Origin: Limiplasma sp048370855
GTDB lineage: Bacteria > Bacillota > Clostridia > Christensenellales > Aristaeellaceae
Assembly: GCA_048370855.1 (NCBI GenBank)
Contig: DBGEOK010000049.1
Location: forward strand, 1 to 64,000
Direction of reading: 5' to 3'
DNA: 64,000 bases
Part shown: in pieces, positions 18,613 to 24,451 of the stretch
How positions within the stretch are numbered: the stretch's first letter is position 1
Layout of the letters: each line of letters begins with the position of its first letter
Notes under the pieces: model-generated
Told to the model about the DNA's origin: nothing
Database searches by the model: none
What the model saw: the letters and a program-made list of their open reading frames with translations, nothing else
Program-made: the position numbers and the translations under genes

Positions 18613-18655
18613 CCATTCCGACCTCCCTTCAACTGCAAATAGTTCTTGAAAACAT

Positions 18656-18672
18656 ACTGCAAACTGTGCAGT
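18656..18672. promoter_or_regulatory. Inverted repeat between XRE gene and the operon's first large gene
   Basis: ACTGCA-AACTG-TGCAGT is a perfect 6-bp-arm palindrome with a 5-base centre, 44 bases before the 14602-18612 coding start. A partial copy (AACTGCAAATAGTT) lies at 18630-18643. It could be the operator of the adjacent XRE protein; no clear sigma-A promoter could be fixed here. Confidence 0.35.
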
Positions 18673-18737
18673 TACCCATCTGGATTGATACTCTTATGAA
18701 ATATCCCAATATTTTCTCTGCATCATAGGATCATTCA

Positions 18738-18950
18738 TTAATGCGGTTGCTCATCGACTATTTCCATGATGTCGCTTACATCGCATTGTAATGCGACGCA
18801 GATCTTTTGAATAATCTCGGTATTGACATTTTCATTTTTTCCGAGTTTTGTGATAGATGCTGCGCTGATGCCCGCTATGCGCTGCAAATCCTTTCTCTTC
18901 ATATCCTTATCTATAAGGAGCTTCCAAAGTTTCTTGTAAGAGATAGCCAT
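18738..18950 (-). CDS. XRE-family helix-turn-helix regulator
   Basis: This 70-aa Cro/C1-type protein starts MAISYKKLWKLLIDKDMKR and has the helix-turn-helix in DLQRIAGISAASITKLGKNE, followed by TEIIQKICVALQCDVSDIM. The ATG at 18950 follows GGGAGG at good spacing, so I prefer it to the upstream start five codons earlier. It lies 125 bases ahead of the BREX operon in the same direction, with a plausible promoter and repeats upstream, so it is probably the local regulator. XRE proteins of this small type usually repress. Confidence 0.85.
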   Translation of the reverse strand: MAISYKKLWKLLIDKDMKRKDLQRIAGISAASITKLGKNENVNTEIIQKICVALQCDVSDIMEIVDEQPH

Positions 18951-19001
18951 GAACGAACCTCCCATTCACGTTCTTACGAACCGATAGGTACAACACCGAC
19001 A

Positions 19002-19030
19002 ATAATAGCATATGAAGCTCGACAACACAA
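19002..19030 (-). promoter_or_regulatory. Putative sigma-A promoter of the XRE/BREX unit
   Basis: On the minus strand TTGTGT (19030-19025) and an extended -10 TGCTATTAT (-10 TATTAT at 19007-19002) are 17 bases apart, about 50 bases upstream of the XRE start. A perfect palindrome AAGATT-A-AATCTT (19029-19041) overlaps the -35 and could be a repressor site. Confidence 0.45.
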
Positions 19031-19044
19031 GATTAAATCTTGCG

Positions 19045-19077
19045 TTTGCAGGATTATTTTCTTATATTTGCAGGATT
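19045..19077. repeat. Two direct repeats TTTGCAGGATT, 22 bp apart, upstream of the XRE promoter
   Basis: Identical 11-mers at 19045-19055 and 19067-19077 are two helical turns apart, just upstream of the predicted -35. The phasing suggests a dimeric or tandem DNA-binding protein. Confidence 0.5.
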
Positions 19078-19202
19078 TTGCGCATTCAGACAGGGTATTT
19101 TATGTCAATTATATTACTGGCAAGCAAAGACTCGCCACCACTAAATAGGCGACAAGCCATCTATTATTCTATGTTTACTTGCAGTTTCTTGATGACAAGG
19201 TA

Positions 19203-20110
19203 TTATGCTCCCATCGTTTGTGATAAGACCTTCAGCATGTTGATCACTTCAGGGTTAGTCAGCAGCTTTGCCAGCTGTTCTGGATTCATACTATCCTGCT
19301 TTTCAGTCTTCTCTGTTTCAGTGGCTTTCTTCGTGCTCTCTGAAGGGACACCTGGTTCAGGACCCTTATCAGCATAAAACGCCTTTTCAATCAATTCTGC
19401 ATTGGTGCGCCAATTCTCATCCAGAATATGTGAGTACTGATCAGTCACCATGGCCGCCTGCGCATGCTCGGAGTCACCCTGTACAGCCTTGATGTCGCCG
19501 CCGGTCAGCTTCAGCTTGTAGGTAATGCTGGAATGGCGGAGACTGTGGAACACGACCGGAGGCAGATTGTTTTCCTCGATCAGATCCTTCATGGCCTTCC
19601 GAATGACAGAGGATTCTGTAGGCATTCCCATCGGGGTGGCAATAACCAGATTGAATTTCATGTATTCATCGCCAAGCGCCTGAATGGTCGTGTCCTGCTC
19701 CATCTTCCAGGCCACCAGCATTTCAGCAACGGTCTTGGGAAGAAACACCTTGCGGTTGCTTGTTTCCGTCTTCGGCTTTTTCAGCACCAGAACTGTTTAA
19801 TTCTTTATACCCTGCTCAGGAAAGGTGAAGATGATATCCTTGGATTCCAGCGTATTCATCGTGGCCTTCTTGACCCGCTGGAGTTCCTTGTTGACGTATA
19901 TCGAGGCTTTTCCTGTGGCGATGCTTTCATCGGAAATATCCACGCAATCCCAGGTCAGTGCCAGCAATTCACCAATGCGCAGAGAGCAGGCAAACGCCAG
20001 ATTCAGGCAGAGCTTCAGCCGCGGGTCATTACAGCATTCAATTGCCCTAAACAGCGTCGGTGTGTCCCAGATTTCCGACGGCTTTCTCACGCTCACGCAA
20101 GGGAGAAATC
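19203..20110 (-). pseudogene. Tyrosine recombinase/integrase remnant
   Basis: One frame, broken by an in-frame TAA near 19799, encodes the catalytic half of a phage-type integrase. It has the first active-site arginine in SLRIGELLALTWDC, the HSLRHSS box, and the tyrosine in VTDQYSHILD. Between them GIKN-stop-TVLVLKKPKTETSNRKV reads continuously except for the stop. The SAM-like and arm-binding N-terminal domains are missing; upstream of about 20,110 the sequence runs into an unrelated gene. The integrase is therefore inactive unless the stop is an error. It marks the right boundary of the BREX island and suggests the island was once mobile. Confidence 0.85.
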
Positions 20111-20382
20111 CCCGCGGTTATGAGCGAATGATACCGTTTTATGCTTGAAGGGCGGTTAACGTCATCATCGGTATTGGCCTGGAGCGTTAGCCGCAGGACC
20201 GCTTTTTCGTCGGTATCAAGCAGCGTAAACCAGCTTTCTATGGCGCTGATTTGAATCGTGCGGAGCGTTAGCGCCTCGCGCATTTCAGCGTTCTCCCTCG
20301 CCTCCAGACGCCGTTCAATGATCGCCGCCTCTTTTTTGAGCTGCGCAAAGTTTTCAATAACTCGACGGACAAGTTGTTCCAT
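20047..20382 (-). CDS. Damaged ArpU-like/sigma-like small protein (chimeric C-terminus)
   Basis: The first about 67 residues (MEQLVRRVIENFAQLKK... IESWFTLLDTDEKAVL) match the 136-aa protein encoded at 23296-23706 position for position (EARENAEMREAL against AMRENKEAREAL; SWFTLLDTDEK against SWFNLLSTDER). After that the similarity stops, and the reading frame enters integrase DNA in the wrong frame. The start at 20382 has a strong AAGGAGG ribosome binding site. The family resembles ArpU-type phage late regulators or sigma-like proteins, but I cannot be sure. Probably a deletion fused it to the integrase remnant, leaving a non-functional gene. Confidence 0.55.
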   Translation of the reverse strand: MEQLVRRVIENFAQLKKEAAIIERRLEARENAEMREALTLRTIQISAIESWFTLLDTDEKAVLRLTLQANTDDDVNRPSSIKRYHSLITAGISPLREREKAVGNLGHTDAV

Positions 20383-20410
20383 GAAGCTTACCCTCCTTCT
20401 TTAAGTACGC

Positions 20411-20488
20411 CTATAGTGTAAAGGATGTCGCCGCAGATGAAAATTGAGGAGTTCCGGCAGAAATCATGAAAAGCTCCGGCAGCGCTTT
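20411..20488 (-). promoter_or_regulatory. Promoter of the damaged ArpU-like gene with copy A of a 51-bp repeat
   Basis: The 51-bp repeat (20438-20488) differs from the copy at 23195-23245 in three bases. Inside are direct half-sites, on the minus strand CTGCCGGARC, at 20473-20482 and 20451-20460, exactly 22 bp apart. A -10-like TACACTATA (minus strand of 20412-20420) follows. The arrangement looks like an activator or repressor site just upstream of the core promoter. Confidence 0.5.
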
Positions 20489-20664
20489 ACTTTGCGAAAG
20501 GATAAAGCACGACGGCCAGACTGCCGAGAGCGTGTTGACAATGGGAACAGTACGGCTCAGAATAAAGGGGTACGGAAACCGTGCTGAAAGAATGAAGAAA
20601 ATTTGAAAAAGCCGATATTTTCCGGAATGGCGTCGTCTATAGGGTATAAGGAGGTGAGCGGCAG

Positions 20665-21183
20665 ATGGAGGTTGTCACGCGCCCTGACAGCGTCCGGGAT
20701 CAGGCGTTATGCCGGCTGGTGAATCAGTATCAAACCTTGCTGCTGCGCATGTGTTATCTGTATCTCCATGATAGGACGCTCGCGGAGGATGCGGTGCAGG
20801 AAACATACCTGAAGGCTTATAAAGCGCTGGATACCTTTCGTGGAGAGTGCAGCGAAAAAACCTGGCTGAATCGGATTGCGATCAACACCTGCCGGGATAT
20901 GCGGCGCTCGTCGTGGTTCCGCTATGTGGATCGACGCGTCACCATGGAAGCATTGCCGGAAGCGGCGACAGAACCCGGCGAAGAGGACATAGAGCTGACG
21001 CTGAGCGTCATGCGGCTTCCGCAGAAGCTCAAGGAGGTCGTGCTGCTCTATTATTATCAGGACATGACTACGACGGAGATTGCCGGCGCGTTAGGCGTCG
21101 CGCAATCAACCGTATCGACGCGATTGAAGCGCGCGCGGACACGGCTGCGCTCGATACTGGAGGGGAGGCATTATCATGGATGA
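20665..21183 (+). CDS. ECF-type RNA polymerase sigma factor
   Basis: The 172-aa protein has sigma region 2 (LCRLVNQYQTLLLRMC, LAEDAVQETYLKAYKAL) and region 4 (LKEVVLLYYYQDMTTTEIA, then GVAQSTVSTRLKRAR). It starts after an AAGGAGG ribosome binding site. The stop overlaps the start of the downstream membrane-protein gene, the usual arrangement for a sigma factor and its anti-sigma or sensor partner. I looked for an autoregulatory GAAC/CGTC-type promoter upstream and did not find one with correct spacing. Targets are unknown; cell-envelope stress is the commonest role for this family. Confidence 0.92.
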   Translation: MEVVTRPDSVRDQALCRLVNQYQTLLLRMCYLYLHDRTLAEDAVQETYLKAYKALDTFRGECSEKTWLNRIAINTCRDMRRSSWFRYVDRRVTMEALPEAATEPGEEDIELTLSVMRLPQKLKEVVLLYYYQDMTTTEIAGALGVAQSTVSTRLKRARTRLRSILEGRHYHG

Positions 21184-22474
21184 GCGCAAGGAAAGACAGC
21201 GGCTCAAATCCGCTATTGACACCACTCTATCCGGTATTCAGGGCGACCCCTGGCTGGCACAGCGCGTGCTGGCGGACGCGAAAGGAGACGTTAAAGTGAA
21301 AAAGAAGATTTCCGTTGGATTAGTGTTGGCGTTGGTACTGATGCTGGCGGCGGTGACGGCGTTGGCGGCAATGACTTTGAACGCCCTTTATGAGAGGACC
21401 TTAGAAAAGGAAGGTCAGAGCGGCCTAATTCAAGACTGGAGCACTTCCGACAAGGTGGCGCTGGTGGATTGGATGGTCGAGGCCGGAATTGAGCTAGATG
21501 AGGAACAGGTCGCCAAGCTCCACGAGAGTGACATGTCCGATGCGGACAAAGGGACGCTGGCGATGGAGATCATAGGCGGCTACTATCCCGCCAGAGACGG
21601 TATTCTCACCTCCGTGGATCTGATCGCCAGGGAGAAGGGGCCTATTGAGTATTGGTCGCTGGAGGATAAAGCATGGTTTTCCGAGATGATGGTCAAGTAC
21701 CAGCCGGAGGAAGTCAGCGGCATGAATTTGCTTCCTACCGAAGACGATATTACCCAGGAACAGGCCATTGAAATCATGTACGCTTACTATGAGAAGGAAT
21801 ACGGCCTCAAGCGTGAGGATTTTGACGAATCCAAAATGACGATTTCCTTCTCTGAAGAAACATGGGATGATGGCAGCGGTCCGCAACGGCTAAAAACATG
21901 GGGAATGAATTTGTGGTTGAAAGCGGATGCGGAACATCCGATGAGCATTCACATCCTGCCAGATGGGATGATTAAACAGGCGAGCGGTCCATATGTTCGG
22001 AATTGGCGTGATGATTGGTATGATACGTTTACGTCTGATGACTATTGGACAATTGAAGGCATGGTAAGCTTTCGAGAAAAATGGGAACCCCGCATAGAAG
22101 ACATAAAAAAAACAGGTGATAAGATTGATGACGATTTATTATATTTGGCAACAAAGGATTTTGAAATTCCAGGGATACATGATATTTCTGTAGATGAAGC
22201 TTTGAGGCTCGCAAACCAGGCTATCATGAACCACATGTCTTGGTCAGATAATGAACTAGATTACTATCAAATCCGCCGGGCATATTTGCTGGGAGAGTCA
22301 AAGCGACCGTATTACTTTTTCTGGTATGTCCCCTCTGAAAAAACACGCAGCTTACCAGAGGAACAAAGGGAGCGCCTAATCCCTATGGTTCTCCATTTGG
22401 ACGCGGTCGACGGTTCAATTACCTCGATTATATTGCTAACTCAGAATCAAATTGAGCTCCAAGATATTATATGA
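21176..22474 (+). CDS. Single-pass membrane protein, probable partner/anti-sigma of the ECF factor
   Basis: The 432-aa protein has a short cytoplasmic N-terminus (about 44 residues), one transmembrane helix (about 45-68, ISVGLVLALVLMLAAVTALA), and a 360-residue external domain. Within that domain are two similar stretches (LIQDWSTSDKVALVDWMVEAG and IEYWSLEDKAWFSEMMVKYQ), suggesting an internal duplication. It overlaps the sigma gene by 8 bases. The topology and coupling support a sigma-regulator role, but no classical ZAS zinc motif is seen. The 3' third (from about 22,000) is noticeably more AT-rich than the 5' part. Confidence 0.7.
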   Translation: MDERKERQRLKSAIDTTLSGIQGDPWLAQRVLADAKGDVKVKKKISVGLVLALVLMLAAVTALAAMTLNALYERTLEKEGQSGLIQDWSTSDKVALVDWMVEAGIELDEEQVAKLHESDMSDADKGTLAMEIIGGYYPARDGILTSVDLIAREKGPIEYWSLEDKAWFSEMMVKYQPEEVSGMNLLPTEDDITQEQAIEIMYAYYEKEYGLKREDFDESKMTISFSEETWDDGSGPQRLKTWGMNLWLKADAEHPMSIHILPDGMIKQASGPYVRNWRDDWYDTFTSDDYWTIEGMVSFREKWEPRIEDIKKTGDKIDDDLLYLATKDFEIPGIHDISVDEALRLANQAIMNHMSWSDNELDYYQIRRAYLLGESKRPYYFFWYVPSEKTRSLPEEQRERLIPMVLHLDAVDGSITSIILLTQNQIELQDII

Positions 22475-22494
22475 TTTCTTTTCTTACCAATATG

Positions 22495-22531
22495 TCGGCC
22501 CCCATCTTTAAGCTGATGGGGGCCGATTTTT
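22495..22531. terminator. Bidirectional intrinsic terminator between convergent genes
   Basis: A perfect 12-bp stem (TCGGCCCCCATC / GATGGGGGCCGA) with an 8-base loop is followed by TTTTTA. It lies 20 bases after the membrane-protein stop and just after the stop of the convergent peptidoglycan-binding gene. Confidence 0.9.
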
Positions 22532-22545
22532 ATCTGGTTACGCTT

Positions 22546-22899
22546 TTAATTCAAGGGTGAAGTAATCTGTCCCTGATAAACTTGCCAAAGCTTATCCTTT
22601 GTATTAGGACCGACGCGTCCGTCTTGACTAAGTCCCATGCGGCGCTGGAATTCAATGACAGTTGCTTTCGTATTCTTTCCGAAATAACCGTCTACCGTAA
22701 GCTGATAGGCAGGAATGTTCTTAAAATACTTGTTCAGGTCTGTCTGCATCCGCATGATGTCATGATTGTCACCGCTATTGGTATAGAGTTCAGTATCACC
22801 ATAGCGGTCAGACCAATCAGCAGCCAGCGCCGGCGCGGCGATAGCCAAAACAGAAACGATTACCAAAGCCAGAGCCAGAAACTTTTTGATGTTCTTCAT
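22546..22899 (-). CDS. Secreted peptidoglycan-binding-domain protein
   Basis: The 117-aa product has a Sec signal peptide (MKNIKKFLALALVIVSVLA, cleavage near APALAA) followed by a single PG_binding_1-type domain: IMRMQTDLNKYF, LTVDGYFGKNTKATVIEFQ, RMGLSQDGRVGPNTKDKLW. No catalytic domain is attached, so it is a stand-alone cell-wall-binding or helical-repeat domain, as in spore-cortex and phage-endolysin modules. A good ribosome binding site (AAAGGAA) precedes the ATG. It has a long upstream leader with two repeat elements and its own putative promoter about 260 bases away. Confidence 0.88.
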   Translation of the reverse strand: MKNIKKFLALALVIVSVLAIAAPALAADWSDRYGDTELYTNSGDNHDIMRMQTDLNKYFKNIPAYQLTVDGYFGKNTKATVIEFQRRMGLSQDGRVGPNTKDKLWQVYQGQITSPLN

Positions 22900-23021
22900 T
22901 TGAATTTTCCTTTCATTTTGGGCGCACTTAATAAAGTTAAGCGTGCGCTTTCTTTCGTTTTGTTACGAGAGTTGCGGATACCCCTTAAAGCGCGTTTCAG
23001 CGCCCTGTTACGTGAAATGAA

Positions 23022-23076
23022 TCCTTGCAGAACATCCATCCCTTTGAGGATGGCAGCGGCCAAGCTCGTCTACAGG
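23022..23076. repeat. 55-bp dispersed repeat with hairpin, copy 1
   Basis: The sequence from TCCTTGCAGAACATCC to TACAGG is repeated at 23774-23829 with only a few differences. Its core is an inverted repeat, CCATCC-loop-GGATGG, followed by the invariant GCAGCGGCCAAGCTCGT. It is in the leader of the peptidoglycan-binding gene. It may be an RNA structure or a small REP/MITE-like element; two copies are too few to decide. Confidence 0.6.
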
Positions 23077-23167
23077 CACTCACTCACGCCATGAACGTCA
23101 CCGTTGGACTCACCCCTTTTCCGACGTTGCCTTGTTCGCCGAGCCGTCTGTTTCCCTCTCGGCTTGT

Positions 23168-23245
23168 CTATATTGTAAGGGGTAAAACTGGTTTTGAAAA
23201 TTGAAGAGTTCCGGCAGAAACCATGAAAAGTTCCGGCAGCGCTTT
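23168..23245 (-). promoter_or_regulatory. Putative promoter with copy B of the 51-bp repeat
   Basis: The repeat at 23195-23245 carries half-sites GTTCCGGCAG at 23208-23217 and 23230-23239, 22 bp apart. A minus-strand -10-like TTACAATATAG follows at 23178-23168. It would drive leftward transcription into the peptidoglycan-binding gene. The same layout is found before the gene ending at 20382. Confidence 0.5.
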
Positions 23246-23256
23246 CTTACAGTAAA

Positions 23257-23281
23257 GCGGCCGCCCATTTCGGGCGGCCGC
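23257..23281 (-). terminator. Hairpin after the ArpU-like gene
   Basis: A perfect 10-bp stem (GCGGCCGCCC / GGGCGGCCGC) with a 5-base loop lies just beyond the stop at 23296. The trailing minus-strand sequence is TTTACTG, only weakly T-rich. Confidence 0.6.
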
Positions 23282-23295
23282 ATCGTGCACTCTAA

Positions 23296-23706
23296 TCATC
23301 CTTTTTCGGGAGGCTTGGTTGTCGCTTCGTTATATAGATCGCCAAAGAGCGCCAGAACAATTTTTTGATGGTTCTCCACAAAGGCTGCGATCTTGGCCAG
23401 ACCGCTGGCCTGGTAGCCGATCAGCGTGCGTTCGGCACGGGTAAATTCATTCTCCCAGCGTTTCATGAAGGAGAACGCTACACGCGGCCATTCTAGCTCC
23501 TCAATCAGGTGTTTCTCGATTACGAAGCGTTCGTCCGTGCTCAAAAGATTGAACCAGCTCTGGATCATGGCGACCTTCGTATCAACCATCACGAGCGCCT
23601 CACGCGCTTCTTTGTTTTCTCGCATAGCGAGCCAGCGCTCGTACATCTCCTTTTCCGCCACAAAGCTTGTGTATCTACTCAGTATCATTCGTACAAATTC
23701 TTCCAT
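23296..23706 (-). CDS. ArpU-like small regulatory protein, 136 aa
   Basis: Starts MEEFVRMILSRYTSFVAEKE after an AAAGGAG ribosome binding site; the longer upstream reading has none. The helical N-terminal half contains MRENKEAREALVM and IQSWFNLLSTDERFVIEKH, and the second half WPRVAFSFMKRWENEFTRAE with ERTLIGYQ. The alternating helices and the (S/T)DE(R/K)-V-(I/L) segment resemble ArpU/sigma-region-4-like phage regulators (DUF-type). It lies downstream of an XRE gene in the same direction. A second, damaged relative is encoded at 20047-20382. The function is unknown. Confidence 0.65.
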   Translation of the reverse strand: MEEFVRMILSRYTSFVAEKEMYERWLAMRENKEAREALVMVDTKVAMIQSWFNLLSTDERFVIEKHLIEELEWPRVAFSFMKRWENEFTRAERTLIGYQASGLAKIAAFVENHQKIVLALFGDLYNEATTKPPEKG

Positions 23707-23773
23707 GGAGATTCTCCTTTGTATAAAGATTTGTCGCTTTACACGCCGGAGGGAACATGCTACAATGAACGCG

Positions 23774-23829
23774 TCCTTGTAGAACATCCATCCTTTTGAG
23801 GATGGCAGCGGCCAAGCTCGTTTTACAGG
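23774..23829. repeat. 55-bp dispersed repeat with hairpin, copy 2
   Basis: Near-identical to 23022-23076, with the same CCATCC/GGATGG hairpin and the same GCAGCGGCCAAGCTCGT tail. It lies in the leader of the ArpU-like gene, about 70 bases before its start, as copy 1 lies in the leader of the peptidoglycan-binding gene. Confidence 0.6.
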
Positions 23830-23903
23830 GACATTCTTGTATCTATCCTGCCAACGTGTTTTGGGGAATAAAGCTGGCTGCCGTTCAAGCTGCGCTTAGA
23901 ATT

Positions 23904-24149
23904 TTACTTCGCCAGTTTCGGCGCTGTCAGCTTTTCATTAAGCATATCGTTCGGGGTGATATTATATGCTTTGCATAGCGCAAGCAGGAAATCGACGGAC
24001 ATGCCGGCAGTTCCACATTCAGCCTCCACGATATGCCGCAAAGAGCAACCAAAGCGCTCTGCCACTTTATCCTGTGTAAGTCCTGCGGCTTTTCTTGCGG
24101 TCAGCGCTTGAAAACCGACAGCCTTACGGTCATACTTCGGTAGGTTCAC
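23904..24149 (-). CDS. XRE-family helix-turn-helix protein
   Basis: The 81-aa protein has a typical helix-turn-helix (ARKAAGLTQDKVAERFGCSL, then RHIVEAECG), then VDFLLALCKAYNITPNDMLN, the usual XRE C-terminal helix with the position-specific PNDML ending. There are no other domains. It is about 200 bases upstream of the ArpU-like gene in the same direction. It is followed by about 250 bases (24,150-24,398) in which I see no gene or clear signal. Confidence 0.85.
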   Translation of the reverse strand: MNLPKYDRKAVGFQALTARKAAGLTQDKVAERFGCSLRHIVEAECGTAGMSVDFLLALCKAYNITPNDMLNEKLTAPKLAK

Positions 24150-24398
24150 ACGTTGCCGCCTCCCTTTTCGATATTATGTCCCATTTTCCGCTTGCAAAGA
24201 AGGCGATTTAGCCATAATATATTTCTACACGTTGGTGCAAGTGGCCTTACGCTTACAGGACGGAAAAATATTGTTGGTAGCAGCGCCCCCAAACCCCTTT
24301 GAAGGCATGATGAAATCATCATGCGGCTGCGCGCCTCAAGGCGCTTGATTAAGCACGATCCACCTACGGCTTTATGTTCATCCCGCTTGCGCTTATAC

Positions 24399-24438
24399 CA
24401 AAAAAGGAGCGGAAAGCCGTCTCAGGCTCTCCGCTCCC
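24399..24438 (-). terminator. Intrinsic terminator of the GH3 gene 24452-26887
   Basis: On the minus strand a 13-bp stem (GGAGCGGAGAGCC / GGCTTTCCGCTCC) with a short loop is followed by TTTTTTGG, 14 bases after the stop codon. Confidence 0.88.
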
Positions 24439-24451
24439 AAAAGGGATCGGG

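Noticed and set aside
20590..20640. Autoregulatory ECF promoter before the sigma factor gene
   Set aside because: TGAAAA and CGTC are both present but 21 or more bases apart instead of 16-17.
23022..23829. CRISPR-like array from the paired repeats
   Set aside because: Only two copies of each repeat, 700-2700 bp apart, no regular spacers and no cas genes.
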